Below the pieces are notes generated by a model. It was not told the origin of the DNA and did not search any database. It saw only the letters and a list, made by a program, of their open reading frames with translations. A program made the position numbers and the translations under genes. From Methylobacterium gossipiicola (GTDB lineage: Bacteria > Pseudomonadota > Alphaproteobacteria > Rhizobiales > Beijerinckiaceae), in contig NZ_FOPM01000025.1 in the NCBI RefSeq assembly GCF_900113485.1, positions 1 to 56,127 of the forward strand: 56,127 nt of DNA. The letters are read 5' to 3'. This document shows positions 1-7,669 of the stretch, in pieces. Numbering within the stretch: the first letter of the stretch is position 1; each line of letters starts with the position of its first letter.

Positions 1-243
1 TCGTCGCAGCTGAAGGCCCAGGCCTCGTCGCTGGGCTCGAACCTCGCCGTGGTCCAGAACCGTCAGGACTTCACCAAGCAGATCATCAACGTCCTCGACA
101 CCGGTGCCGCCAACCTGACCAACGCCGACCTCAACGAGGAGGCCGCCAACTCCCAGGCCCTCTCGACCCGCAACTCGCTCGGCATCTCGGCCCTCGCCCT
201 GGCGAACCAGGCCCAGCAGGGCGTGCTGCAGCTGCTGCGCTAA
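1..243 (+). CDS. Flagellin, C-terminal fragment (5' end outside the window)
   Basis: The frame is open from base 1 and ends at TAA 241-243, so only the last 80 residues are present. The tail has the signature of a flagellin D0 domain: a Gln/Asn/Ala-rich amphipathic helix with NVLDTGAANLTNADLNEEAA followed by ALANQAQQGVLQLLR at the extreme C-terminus. This end packs with the N-terminal helix in the core of the flagellar filament and is needed for FliS binding and polymerisation in known flagellins. No other flagellar gene is visible, so which flagellin paralogue it is cannot be decided. A terminator-like hairpin repeat follows about 75 bp downstream. Confidence 0.93.
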   Translation, partial: SSQLKAQASSLGSNLAVVQNRQDFTKQIINVLDTGAANLTNADLNEEAANSQALSTRNSLGISALALANQAQQGVLQLLR

Positions 244-316
244 GGCTTCGTGACGAACGCGAGGGACCCCCTGCCCCCTTGGGACGGGAGGCCCCTCGCG
301 GTGGCGAAACGGAGCC

Positions 317-525
317 CTCGTGCTGTGACGCAATCACTTCGTTCATGCGCCAGAGCACTCGGCTTTTGTTTTTGCATCAATCTTCCCAGACACGGCTGAA
401 GCCTCCGTCTGGATCGATGCACTCGTGCTGTGACGCAATCACTCGTTCCTGCGTCAGCGCACGAGGCTTTTGTTTTCGCATCAATTTCCCAGACACGGCT
501 GAAGCCTCCGTCTGGATCGATGCAC
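317..525. repeat. Two tandem copies of a ~105-bp double-hairpin element
   Basis: Copy 1 spans about 317-421 and copy 2 about 422-525, head to tail. Each holds hairpin A (13-bp imperfect stem: arms 320-332/346-358 in copy 1, 425-437/450-462 in copy 2), then a short GGCTTTTGTTTT tract, then hairpin B (374-420; 478-523) with AGAC/GTCT and GGCT/AGCC pairing. Arm sequences differ between copies while pairing is kept. Hairpin A plus its T-tract could terminate flagellin transcription. Copy 2 abuts the stop codon of the next gene on the opposite strand. Confidence 0.8.
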
Positions 526-827
526 TAGTTGCGCGCGCCCTGCGAGGCGCCGATGCCGCCGAGCCCGACTCCGGAATTGGCGCTGCGGCCGGTGCCGCCG
601 CCCATGTTGCCCATGCCGCCGTGGAGGCTGCTGACACCCTGGCTGCGGAACACCGTGTTCGCCTCGCCACGGCGCGCCGGCCCACGGGGCCCCTCGACGA
701 TCTGCTCGGGCGCGCGGAAGCTCGGGGTTTGGGTCAGGGCGTTCCAGGCCCGGGGCTGGGCCAGTGCGGCGGTGCCCGCGAGGGTGAGGAGCTGGGCGGC
801 GGCGAGGGCGATGATGAGGCGTTTCAT
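525..827 (-). CDS. Small exported protein of unknown function
   Basis: 100 residues. Residues 1-23 form a clear Sec signal peptide (Met-Lys-Arg, a Leu/Ile/Ala hydrophobic core, then ALA-Q cleavage). The mature part is short and low in hydrophobicity, with a Gly/Met/Asn-rich C-terminal third (GGMGNMGGGTG). No enzymatic motif or recognised domain is visible, so only a periplasmic or secreted location can be inferred. It is transcribed away from the DUF1236 gene, sharing the 828-1107 intergenic region. Its stop codon lies at the edge of the upstream tandem repeat. I do not recognise the family. Confidence 0.65.
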   Translation of the reverse strand: MKRLIIALAAAQLLTLAGTAALAQPRAWNALTQTPSFRAPEQIVEGPRGPARRGEANTVFRSQGVSSLHGGMGNMGGGTGRSANSGVGLGGIGASQGARN

Positions 828-1107
828 GATGCTCTTCTGTGCGTGTGGCCTATACCTTCATCAACGGATGGACCTTTCTGCCTAATCCGAGTGCTTAAGC
901 GCCCTGAATCAGGGCATCGTGATCTTTCGCACATCACTGAATGCACCTCGGGATGATGCGGCGGCCCCGCTTTCGAGGGGACGCAGAGCGGCCGGAAACC
1001 GGGCCGCGCGATTTCTCCGCATCCCTTTGGCCGCTGGCACGTTGTGGCCCGGAGACTCGGCCATGCCCCGCACCGCGAGGGGGCCGAACGTTCAGGAGAC
1101 CCGAACC
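828..1107. promoter_or_regulatory. Divergent intergenic region with a 15-bp palindrome
   Basis: This stretch separates two divergently transcribed exported-protein genes and must hold both promoters. A perfect inverted repeat GCCCTGA-A-TCAGGGC occupies 901-915 and is suited to a dimeric regulator or a small RNA hairpin. No convincing -35/-10 pair was found, which is common for alphaproteobacterial promoters read by eye. Confidence 0.35.
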
Positions 1108-1518
1108 ATGCACTTCAAGACGATTCTGGCCGCGTCCGTCCTCGCCCTCAGCCTGCCGATCGCCGCCCAGGCCCAGGGCCTCGTGCGGGGCGCCGAGCGC
1201 GGCGCGCAGGAAGGCGCCGACGCGGCGGGTCCCATCGGCGCCATCGTGGGCGGCGCCGTGGGGGCGGCCACCGGCACCGTGGGCGGCATCCTCGGTGTCG
1301 ACGACCGTCCGCGCTTCCGTCAGTACGTCACCCGCGAGCGCCGTCCGTCCTACACCTATGACGGCGACGTCCGCGTCGGCACCGTGCTGCCGGGCACGGG
1401 CGTGACCTATTACGACGTGCCGGACGAGTACGGCGCCCGCGGCGCCCGCTACACCATCGTCAACGAGCGCCCCGTCCTCGTCGACCGCAGCCGCCGCATC
1501 GTCGAAGTCATCGACTGA
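1108..1518 (+). CDS. DUF1236-family exported protein with glycine-zipper segment
   Basis: 136 residues from ATG 1108, preceded by CAGGAG; longer upstream readings lack a signal peptide. Residues 1-22 are a Sec signal peptide ending AQA. Residues about 26-60 form a Gly/Ala-rich zipper (GAIVGGAVGAATGTVGG), often membrane associating. The C-terminal ~45 residues match the DUF1236 pattern: YYDVPDEYG, then a YTIVNERPVLVD segment, then RRIVEVID. DUF1236 proteins are common exported proteins in Rhizobiales with no established biochemical role. The gene is monocistronic, with a strong terminator 25 bp downstream. Confidence 0.8.
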   Translation: MHFKTILAASVLALSLPIAAQAQGLVRGAERGAQEGADAAGPIGAIVGGAVGAATGTVGGILGVDDRPRFRQYVTRERRPSYTYDGDVRVGTVLPGTGVTYYDVPDEYGARGARYTIVNERPVLVDRSRRIVEVID

Positions 1519-1540
1519 CGCCCGCCCCATCCGAAAATTG

Positions 1541-1571
1541 GAAAAGCCCCCGGCGACGGGGGCTTTTTCTG
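1541..1571 (+). terminator. Rho-independent terminator after the DUF1236 gene
   Basis: AAAAGCCCCC, a six-base loop GGCGAC, GGGGGCTTTTT and a further T-rich stretch form a textbook intrinsic terminator, the clearest in the window. Confidence 0.9.
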
Positions 1572-1634
1572 TTTTGGCGCAACACTTGCCGCTCTCGGAG
1601 AGTTGAATGGGCCGACGCGATCAGGAGACATGCC

Positions 1635-1886
1635 GTGAGCGACCACCCCCAGCCCGATGCGGCCCTGCCGGAGCCGGTGCGCGACCACCTCGGCCAGCAG
1701 CTGCGCTCGGTCTTCACCACCGCCGAGCCCGTGCCGGAATATCTCGGCGATCCCGTGGTGCCGGAGGATTTTGCGCCGCAGATCAAGCGCCTGGAGACCC
1801 GCCTCAAGACCCATGAGGAGGGCACCATCGCCGTCGAGCAGGCGCTGGACGGGCTGCTCGGCGATTTGACCGGGAAAGCCCCCTGA
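1635..1886 (+). CDS. Small acidic protein, possibly NepR-like
   Basis: 83 residues from GTG 1635, preceded by CAGGAG at about 1622. No signal peptide or membrane segment, so cytoplasmic. The segment LGQQLRSVF, followed after an insertion by VPEDFAPQIKRLE, resembles the two-helix core of NepR anti-sigma factors (LGxxLRxxY...VPxxFxxLLxxLe), which sequester the general stress sigma factor EcfG until PhyR binds. The match is by eye, has an extra EPVPEYLGDP insertion, and no phyR or ecfG gene is nearby. A plain hypothetical protein remains likelier. It converges directly on mscL, with adjacent stop codons. Confidence 0.55.
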   Translation: MSDHPQPDAALPEPVRDHLGQQLRSVFTTAEPVPEYLGDPVVPEDFAPQIKRLETRLKTHEEGTIAVEQALDGLLGDLTGKAP

Positions 1887-2309
1887 TCAGCGCGCCGGCT
1901 TCGTCGCCAGCAGGTCGCGGATCTCGGTGAGGATCTTCACGTCGGCCGGCAACTCGGGGGCGGGCTTGGCCTCCTCGCGGCTGACGAGGCGGTTCATGGC
2001 CCGGATCACCAGGAACAGCACGAAGGCGACGATCATGAAGTTCAGCGCCACGGTGATGAACTGGCCGTAGCCGATCACCGCGCCCTGCTTCTTCGCGTCG
2101 GCATAGGCCGCGCCCTTCTGCACGCTCGACGACAGGGCGATGTAGTAGTTCGAGAAATCGAGGCCGCCCGTGATGGCCCCGATGACCGGCATGAACAGGT
2201 CCTGCACCGCCGAGGTGACGATGGCGCCGAAGGCCGCGCCGATGATCACGCCCACCGCGAGGTCGACGACGTTGCCGCGCAGGGCGAACTTCTTGAATTC
2301 TTCGAGCAT
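1887..2309 (-). CDS. mscL: Large-conductance mechanosensitive channel MscL
   Basis: 140 residues, the usual MscL length. The protein opens a wide pore in the inner membrane on hypo-osmotic shock. The N-terminal amphipathic helix [20 protein letters not shown], then [12 protein letters not shown] as the pore-lining first membrane helix, are highly diagnostic. A periplasmic loop and a second membrane segment ([19 protein letters not shown]) follow, and the C-terminal helix contains [13 protein letters not shown] 2309 is chosen because it starts the conserved MLEEFK and has a GGAGG upstream; a longer frame adds non-homologous residues. Single gene. Confidence 0.97.
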   Translation of the reverse strand: MLEEFKKFALRGNVVDLAVGVIIGAAFGAIVTSAVQDLFMPVIGAITGGLDFSNYYIALSSSVQKGAAYADAKKQGAVIGYGQFITVALNFMIVAFVLFLVIRAMNRLVSREEAKPAPELPADVKILTEIRDLLATKPAR

Positions 2310-2379
2310 GGCGGGCCTCCGCGCCTGATGTGTGGCGCGGAAACTAAGCGATACGGCCAATCCGCGACAGGCGGGTCGT

Positions 2380-3255
2380 TCAGCTGTCCACGGCCCGGTC
2401 GCGCTCGGAGCCGCCGGGATCGCGGTCGTCGGGCGGGGCCAGGGTCGCGGCCGCGCGCGCTTCCGCCTTGGCCCGGCGGCGATACTGCGCGGCGCCGATG
2501 GGCAGGGTGACGAGATACCCGATGGCCAGCGCCACCATGGCCTCGAACGGGAACGAGATAAGGAGCCCGAAGGCCGCCACGCCGACGAGGAAGATCGGCA
2601 GCACCGCCTCGCGCGGCACCCGCTTGCCCACGGTCTTGCCTGAGAAGGTCGGCACCGTGGAGACGACGAGGAGCGCGATGCACAGCATGTAGCCGAGCAC
2701 CACCGGGGCGGCCCAGCGCTCGAGCGGCAGGCCGAGGAAGTGGAGATAGAGCGGCAGCATCACGGTCAGCGCCCCGGCCGGGGCCGGCATGCCGACGAAG
2801 AAATCCTTCTTCCAGGCCGGGCGGTTGGGATCGTCCAGCATGGCGTTGAAGCGGGCGAGGCGCAGCGCCATGGCGATGGCGAAGATCAGCGCCACGATCC
2901 AGCCCACCGATTTCAGCTCCTTCAGGGCGAAGCCGTAGAGGATGAGCGCCGGGGCGCAGCCGAAATTGACGAAGTCGGCCAGCGAATCGAGTTCCGCCCC
3001 GAAGCGCGAGGTGCCTTTGAGCATCCGCGCCACCCGCCCGTCGATGCCGTCGAGGAAGGCGGCGGCCACGATGGCGATGACGGCGGGCTCGAACTTGCCC
3101 TCGAAGGCGAGGCGGATCGCCGTCAGCCCGAGGCAGAGCGCCATCAGGGTGATCATGTTCGGGGCGATCATCCGGAACGGCACCGGCTTGAAGCGGCGCG
3201 GCCGGGGCTCGTTGGCGTCGGGCGCGAAGGGGGGGAACAGGTCGTCCATGCTCAT
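2380..3255 (-). CDS. pssA: CDP-diacylglycerol-serine O-phosphatidyltransferase
   Basis: 291 residues, multi-pass inner-membrane protein. It joins CDP-diacylglycerol and L-serine to phosphatidylserine, the first committed step to phosphatidylethanolamine. The CDP-alcohol phosphatidyltransferase motif D-G-x2-A-R-x8-G-x3-D-x3-D is intact (D72, G73, A76, R77, G86, D90, D94). About eight hydrophobic segments follow, ending in a charged Arg/Asp-rich tail (from about residue 255). It lies 6 bp downstream of psd, whose enzyme uses its product, so the two form an operon covering both steps. An in-frame ATG two codons later (MDDL) is an alternative start. Confidence 0.96.
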   Translation of the reverse strand: MSMDDLFPPFAPDANEPRPRRFKPVPFRMIAPNMITLMALCLGLTAIRLAFEGKFEPAVIAIVAAAFLDGIDGRVARMLKGTSRFGAELDSLADFVNFGCAPALILYGFALKELKSVGWIVALIFAIAMALRLARFNAMLDDPNRPAWKKDFFVGMPAPAGALTVMLPLYLHFLGLPLERWAAPVVLGYMLCIALLVVSTVPTFSGKTVGKRVPREAVLPIFLVGVAAFGLLISFPFEAMVALAIGYLVTLPIGAAQYRRRAKAEARAAATLAPPDDRDPGGSERDRAVDS

Positions 3256-3261
3256 CCCCCG

Positions 3262-3972
3262 TCAGATGCGCCGGAAGGTGCGCTCGGGGCCGCCGGAGAG
3301 ATCCGCCAGCACCGTCTCGCCGGCCACCGCCTTCTGGCCGAGGCCGACCAGCACGCGGGTGCCGACGGGAAGATAGACATCGACGCGGGAGCCGAAGCGG
3401 ATGAGGCCGAAGCGCTCGCCGACATTCAGGGTGTCATTGGCGTGCACCCAGCCGACGATGCGGCGCGCCACCAGGCCGGCGATCTGCACCACGCCGATGC
3501 GCAGGGCCTTGCCGGCGTGGGTGGTCTCCATCACGAGGCCGTTGCGCTCGTTGTCGTCGCTGGCCTTGTCGAGTTCGGCGTTGAGGAACAGGCCGGGCGT
3601 GTAGTGGATCTGCCCGATGCGGCCCGTCACCGGCACGCGGTTCACGTGGCAATCGAACACGTTCATGAACACCGAGATCCGCAGCATCGGCTCCTGGGGC
3701 AGGTCGAGCTCGGGCGGCGGCAGCACGGTGGAGATGAGGTTCACCCGCCCGTCGGCCGGCGACACCACGAGCCCGTCGCCGATGGGCGTGACGCGCTCGG
3801 GATCGCGGAAGAAGTAGCACACCCACAGGGTGAGGATGAGGAAGATCCAGCCGAAGAACTGGGCGAAGTACCCGCCGATCACCGTCAGCACGATGCCGAT
3901 GAGGATGAACGGATAGCCCTCCTTGTGGATCGGCACGAGGGTTCGGCGAATCGTCTCGAGGAGATCGGACAT
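3262..3972 (-). CDS. psd: Phosphatidylserine decarboxylase proenzyme
   Basis: 236 residues, the short alphaproteobacterial form. It decarboxylates phosphatidylserine to phosphatidylethanolamine using a pyruvoyl group made by self-cleavage. The cleavage site is the Gly194-Ser195 pair in [11 protein letters not shown]; the new beta-to-alpha boundary leaves about 43 residues in the alpha chain. Other family features are two N-terminal membrane segments (about residues 20-55), SPADGRV, and FDCHVNRVP with the conserved His. ATG 3972 begins [19 protein letters not shown]. It is first gene of the psd-pssA operon. Its 5' region is duplicated in decayed form at 6982-7112. Confidence 0.96.
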   Translation of the reverse strand: MSDLLETIRRTLVPIHKEGYPFILIGIVLTVIGGYFAQFFGWIFLILTLWVCYFFRDPERVTPIGDGLVVSPADGRVNLISTVLPPPELDLPQEPMLRISVFMNVFDCHVNRVPVTGRIGQIHYTPGLFLNAELDKASDDNERNGLVMETTHAGKALRIGVVQIAGLVARRIVGWVHANDTLNVGERFGLIRFGSRVDVYLPVGTRVLVGLGQKAVAGETVLADLSGGPERTFRRI

Positions 3973-4056
3973 GCGGTCTTTCGGAGCGAGGCCCGACACG
4001 GGCGCGGGCGGGAATCCGGACTCCGCGCGATGGCAGGGCGCGGGGCGCGCGTCAAC
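3927..4056. repeat. Psd start region: left copy of a ~130-bp direct repeat
   Basis: This segment (first codons of psd plus ~85 bp upstream) recurs in the same orientation at 6982-7112 at roughly 85-90% identity by eye. The two copies bracket the TonB receptor and its small partner. Shared landmarks include GTTCGGCGAATCGTCTC and a run from GGCCCGACACGGGCG through GGGCGGGAATCCGG. Confidence 0.8.
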
Positions 4057-4182
4057 CGTGGGGGTTTGACACGCGCCCCGCAACGTCAGCCAGACGCCGC
4101 CGCCCGTCCCGGACGCCTGCAACGCGGTGGAAGGCGGTCCGGGACCCGGTGCCAGAAGTGCCGCGAAGCGGCGCGGCCGCCT

Positions 4183-6297
4183 TCAGAACCCGGCGCGGAT
4201 GCCGCCGAACACGCTGCGCCCGTTGCCGGGATAGAAGGCCGCGAGCGACGCCGCCCCGCCCATGGTCGCCGCCGCGTTGGTCACCACGGACACGTCGGAC
4301 ACGTAGCGGGTGTCGGCGAGGTTGCGGGCATTGAGGAACAGCGAGACGCCGTTCTTGAAGTCGATCCCCGTCTGCACGTTGACCAGGGCATAGCCCGGCA
4401 CCCGCAGGGTGTTGGCATGGTCGGCGAACGCCCCCTGCGGCACCCAATCGACGGACGGCGCGAGGTAGAAGCCGCTCGGATGGGCGTAGGTCACGACGGT
4501 GCGCAGAACGTCCCGGGGAATGCCCGCGATCCGGTTGTCGCCGAACACCGGGTCGGCGATGAACCGGAAGTCGTTGTGGGTCCAGATCTGCGAGACGCCG
4601 AGGGTGTCCCCGTGGCCGGTCAGGTCGCGCGCCACGTCGAGGGAGACGGCCGCTTCGACGCCCTGGTGCCGGGTGCGGGGCGCGTTGAAGGTCGCGGCCG
4701 GAATGTTGAGGCCGGGATTGATCGAGAAGTTGATCAGTTCGTCGCGCAGTTCCGAGCGGTAGAGGGTCACGTCCCAGGCGAGGCGGTCGATGCGCCCGCG
4801 CGTGCCGGCCTCGTAGGTCCAGGCGCGCTGCGCCGCCAGGGGCACGAAGGTGGTCCGCAGGATGTTCTGCTGGGCGAGATCGGAGAAATCCGGCACGTCG
4901 CGGGAGCGGGTGATGTCACCGAAGACCTGAATCTCCGGCAGCGGCTGCCACAGCAGGCCGATCTTCGGATTGAGGCCCTCGTAGGTGGCGTTGGCGAACT
5001 GTGCCCTGGGATTGGCCGGAAAGCCCCCCTTGTTGCTGTAGGTCCGGTTCGACGAGAACGCCTTGGCCCCCGTCATCAGGGCCAGGTCGGGCAGGAACCA
5101 GAACCGGTTCTCGCCATAGATCTCGTAATTGGATGCGCTCTGCAGGGCCTTGAGGGTCTGCCCGCCCCGCTGTCCGGCGATGTTGACGAACTGAAGCGCC
5201 GAGTTCTGCCCCGCCGAGGCGCGCAGCCCCAGGATCGTGTCGTTGCGATACCCGGCGACGTCGAAGGTGCCGGCCCAATGCGGTGAGATGCCGTAGGTCC
5301 ACCCATCCTGATCGATCACCTGGAAGATCGGATGGTACAGGGATTTGTGGATCGCCCAGGTGTCGATATCGAGTTTGCCGACATCCAGGGCGAACGAGGT
5401 CCGGTTGGCGATCCGCTCCGTCTCGACCTTGCGCGACTGGTTGCCGGTGATCGCGCTCGGGCTCGCCAGGGTGGGGTTGTTCAGGGCGTTGAACAGGCTC
5501 AGCGTGCCGGGGAGCTTCTGGTCCGTGAGATAGACGCCTGCATAGAACCGCGTCTCGATGCCGGGCGCGAGGGCGTAGCCGAGATTGGCGTTGAAGTTCC
5601 GGGTCCGCTGGGTCTCGTGGTCGCGATACCCGTCCGAATTGGTCACGGTCCCGTTGATGAGAAAGTCCACCGGCCCCGAGATCCGTGAGACTTGGAAGTT
5701 TTCCCGGATCGTGCCGAAGCTGCCGCCGTCGAGGCGCAGGATGTTGGGCGCGAAGGCGGTCCGCGCCGTGGGGGTCACGAAGTTGATGGCGCCGCCCAGG
5801 GTCGTGGCGCCGAAGGTCAGGGCGTTGCCGCCCTTGTAGACTTCGATGGACCGCAGGGCGAGGGGATCGATCTGATAGAAGTCCGCGCTTCCATCCGCGA
5901 GGTTGAGCGGGATCCCGTCCTGAAGCAGTTCGAGGCCACGCAGGTGAAAGCCTCGGGCGATGCCCGAACCGCGCACGGAGAGGCGCATTTCCTGTCCGTA
6001 GCGTTCCTGGACGAACACGCCGGGCGTGTCCTTGAGGACGTCCCGCAGGGTGTTGGCGTAGCGGTTCTGGAACTCCGTCGCATCCACGAAGGCCACCGAG
6101 CCGACGGTGGCGTTCACGGCGGCGCGCTGGGCGGCGACGCTGGGCACCGTGAGGGAGCCGCCCCCCGGGTCGCCCCGCCCCTGGACGGACAGTTCGGAGA
6201 GGGTGACGGGGGTGGCGACCTGAGCGAAGGCCGACGGGGCGGCGAGCAGGACGAACGGCAGGGCGAGGCGAAGCTCGACCCGGGGAACGGGAAGCAT
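4183..6297 (-). CDS. TonB-dependent outer-membrane receptor
   Basis: 704 residues, typical for a TonB-dependent transporter. Start ATG 6297 gives a signal peptide (LRLALPFVLLAAPSAFAQ). A plug domain follows at about residues 50-165, with NTLRDVLKDTPGVFVQERYG, RLSVRGSG, LLQDGIPLNLADG, and SIEVYKGGNALTFGATTLGG. The rest is a beta-barrel ending in aromatic GGIRAGF, as expected for BAM recognition. The substrate cannot be deduced; plug style (FecA/YncD-like) suggests a ferric chelate or another metal complex. It lies 43 bp downstream of a small His/Cys-containing exported protein on the same strand. No siderophore genes, TonB or ExbBD are nearby. Confidence 0.93.
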   Translation of the reverse strand: MLPVPRVELRLALPFVLLAAPSAFAQVATPVTLSELSVQGRGDPGGGSLTVPSVAAQRAAVNATVGSVAFVDATEFQNRYANTLRDVLKDTPGVFVQERYGQEMRLSVRGSGIARGFHLRGLELLQDGIPLNLADGSADFYQIDPLALRSIEVYKGGNALTFGATTLGGAINFVTPTARTAFAPNILRLDGGSFGTIRENFQVSRISGPVDFLINGTVTNSDGYRDHETQRTRNFNANLGYALAPGIETRFYAGVYLTDQKLPGTLSLFNALNNPTLASPSAITGNQSRKVETERIANRTSFALDVGKLDIDTWAIHKSLYHPIFQVIDQDGWTYGISPHWAGTFDVAGYRNDTILGLRASAGQNSALQFVNIAGQRGGQTLKALQSASNYEIYGENRFWFLPDLALMTGAKAFSSNRTYSNKGGFPANPRAQFANATYEGLNPKIGLLWQPLPEIQVFGDITRSRDVPDFSDLAQQNILRTTFVPLAAQRAWTYEAGTRGRIDRLAWDVTLYRSELRDELINFSINPGLNIPAATFNAPRTRHQGVEAAVSLDVARDLTGHGDTLGVSQIWTHNDFRFIADPVFGDNRIAGIPRDVLRTVVTYAHPSGFYLAPSVDWVPQGAFADHANTLRVPGYALVNVQTGIDFKNGVSLFLNARNLADTRYVSDVSVVTNAAATMGGAASLAAFYPGNGRSVFGGIRAGF

Positions 6298-6340
6298 GAT
6301 GAAAATCCGTGGTCTGAAGGATCGGGAAACGGGCGATCGA

Positions 6341-6712
6341 TCAGGCGACGGGGGGCGCTCGGGCACTGGCGCTGACACCGGGCGGGGCGCGGGGGGACGC
6401 GACGATTTCGGGCCGCCACGCGGTTCGAACCGCCCTGCGCAGCGGCCAGACGACGGCGACCGTGTCGAGGGTCGGCATCGCCGTCGCCATGGGGACGGCG
6501 GCGGTGCAACACGAGAGATGGACGTGAACCGGGGGCGTCCCGCTCGGATCCCCCGTGGAAACGCCGCTCGCCTGAAGGCAGAGGGCGTGGGTCGCATCGA
6601 GGGTGCGCAGGGCGATCGCGCCCCCGAGGAGACCTTGCAGGACGAGCGCGTAGAGCGCGGCCACCGCGATGACCGCGCGCCAGACCGTACCGTTTGGTCG
6701 CGTCGCGCACAT
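6341..6712 (-). CDS. Small membrane/exported protein, DUF2946-like
   Basis: 123 residues from ATG 6712. A single N-terminal hydrophobic segment (about residues 12-34) could be a signal or anchor. The centre has a short Cys/His-rich stretch, PVHVHLSCCTAAV, and the tail is Arg/Pro/Ala-rich. This architecture (one hydrophobic helix, central HxHxxCC, next to a TonB receptor) resembles DUF2946-type proteins, often found beside metal-related TonB receptors, so a role in metal handling with the downstream receptor is plausible but unproven. A much longer upstream reading runs into the decayed psd copy and is not credible. Confidence 0.6.
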   Translation of the reverse strand: MCATRPNGTVWRAVIAVAALYALVLQGLLGGAIALRTLDATHALCLQASGVSTGDPSGTPPVHVHLSCCTAAVPMATAMPTLDTVAVVWPLRRAVRTAWRPEIVASPRAPPGVSASARAPPVA

Positions 6713-6981
6713 GAGCCGAGCTATCGGCCCGGTCGGCGCAGGGTCAATACGGCGAAACCGGGGCGGGCGAATTCGCGCGCGGTGTGGCGGCGGGATCACG
6801 ATCGGGTGATCGGGCGTCGCCGATGCGCGGGCGCGGCGGCGGGCCGAACCACGATTCGTCGCAGGGTCGGGTGGCCCGTGCGCTGGCCGCTGAGGGGATC
6901 GGCGGCGAGCCGAGCGACGGTTTCGCGCAGACGCGCCTGCACCTACGGGCGCCGTGGGGAGACTGGCGGCGATCCCGTCGA
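6713..6981. other. Non-coding GC-rich stretch upstream of the TonB operon
   Basis: No convincing gene, tRNA or mobile-element open frame is seen. It holds the presumed promoter of the small exported protein and TonB receptor (reading leftwards) and joins on its right to the decayed psd copy. Confidence 0.5.
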
Positions 6982-7112
6982 GGATCGGGACGAGAGTTCG
7001 GCGAATCGTCTCAAGGAGAATCGGACAGGCGGTCTTCCGGAGGAAGGCCCGACACGGGCGCGGGCGGGAATCCGGGCGCCGCGCGGTGTCTGGACGCGGG
7101 GGGCGCGTTAAC
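6982..7112 (-). pseudogene. Decayed duplicate of the psd 5' end (right copy of the direct repeat)
   Basis: Matches 3927-4056 in the same orientation, with substitutions and at least one inserted base. On the minus strand it still encodes a recognisable psd start ([11 protein letters not shown]) and the conserved upstream block, but the psd ATG is changed (plus-strand GGACATGCGG versus GGACAGGCGG), an extra base alters the frame, and similarity ends after about 12 codons. It therefore cannot make an enzyme. The copy sits between the TonB operon and the AT-rich methyltransferase island and looks like a scar of duplication or recombination. Confidence 0.75.
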
Positions 7113-7207
7113 TGCTGAGAGTTCACAGAGCCGATCACGAGGCCCAATGATGCCGCCCAGTACGTCCGACCCAGCGGACACTAAAACAGCATAGCCGTCT
7201 TTATTTA

Positions 7208-7660
7208 TCAAGATAAATTTTCCGTTCCAGCATCTACTTGACCAAAATAACTGGCGGAGAAATACGGACGCAGCATTTCCGTCGCCATCTCGATGGTACG
7301 GACTTCACACTGCCATAGAACGACAACGCGCCAACCCTGATCGGCAAGCATGGCGTAATTGCGCTCGTCTCTAGCGGTATTAGCGTTGAATTTTTCGACC
7401 CAAAATTCGATGTTCGACTTGGGGATAGTAGCACGCCGGCAGTCTAGATGCCGATGCCAAAAGCAACCATTGACAAAGATAACGGTCCGCCATTTTGCCA
7501 AGACAAGATCTGGGCGACCGGGCAGTTTGGAGTCGTGCTTGCGAAAGCGTAGCCCCAAACGATGGGCGGCCTTCCGAACAACAATTTCAGGCGCCGTATC
7601 CTTCCCAACAATAGATCGCATAATGGCGGATCGCTTCTCTGATGAAACATGATCCGCCAT
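7208..7660 (-). CDS. vsr: Very short patch repair (Vsr-type) endonuclease
   Basis: 150 residues, full length for Vsr. Known Vsr nicks next to the T of T:G mismatches produced by deamination of 5-methylcytosine. Signature residues are present at nearly the E. coli numbers: catalytic D51 in LPGRPDLVL, F62, F67-W68 intercalating pair and H69 in FVNGCFWHRH, with H71, C74 and C118 as likely zinc ligands. Asn64 replaces the His of the E. coli HGCFWH block, a deviation worth noting. It starts 9 bp after the GHKL ATPase stop and is last in the methyltransferase-ATPase-Vsr unit. Base composition is AT-richer than the flanks. Confidence 0.95.
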   Translation of the reverse strand: MADHVSSEKRSAIMRSIVGKDTAPEIVVRKAAHRLGLRFRKHDSKLPGRPDLVLAKWRTVIFVNGCFWHRHLDCRRATIPKSNIEFWVEKFNANTARDERNYAMLADQGWRVVVLWQCEVRTIEMATEMLRPYFSASYFGQVDAGTENLS

Positions 7661-7669
7661 AACAAACTC

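Noticed and set aside
2740..5286. An 848-codon open frame on the plus strand opposite pssA, psd and the TonB receptor
   Set aside because: Composition is the low-complexity mirror of GC-rich codons; the opposite strand encodes three well-conserved proteins.
6982..7112. A second functional psd gene
   Set aside because: Only the 5' region is duplicated, with the start codon lost, a frame change and no downstream catalytic part.
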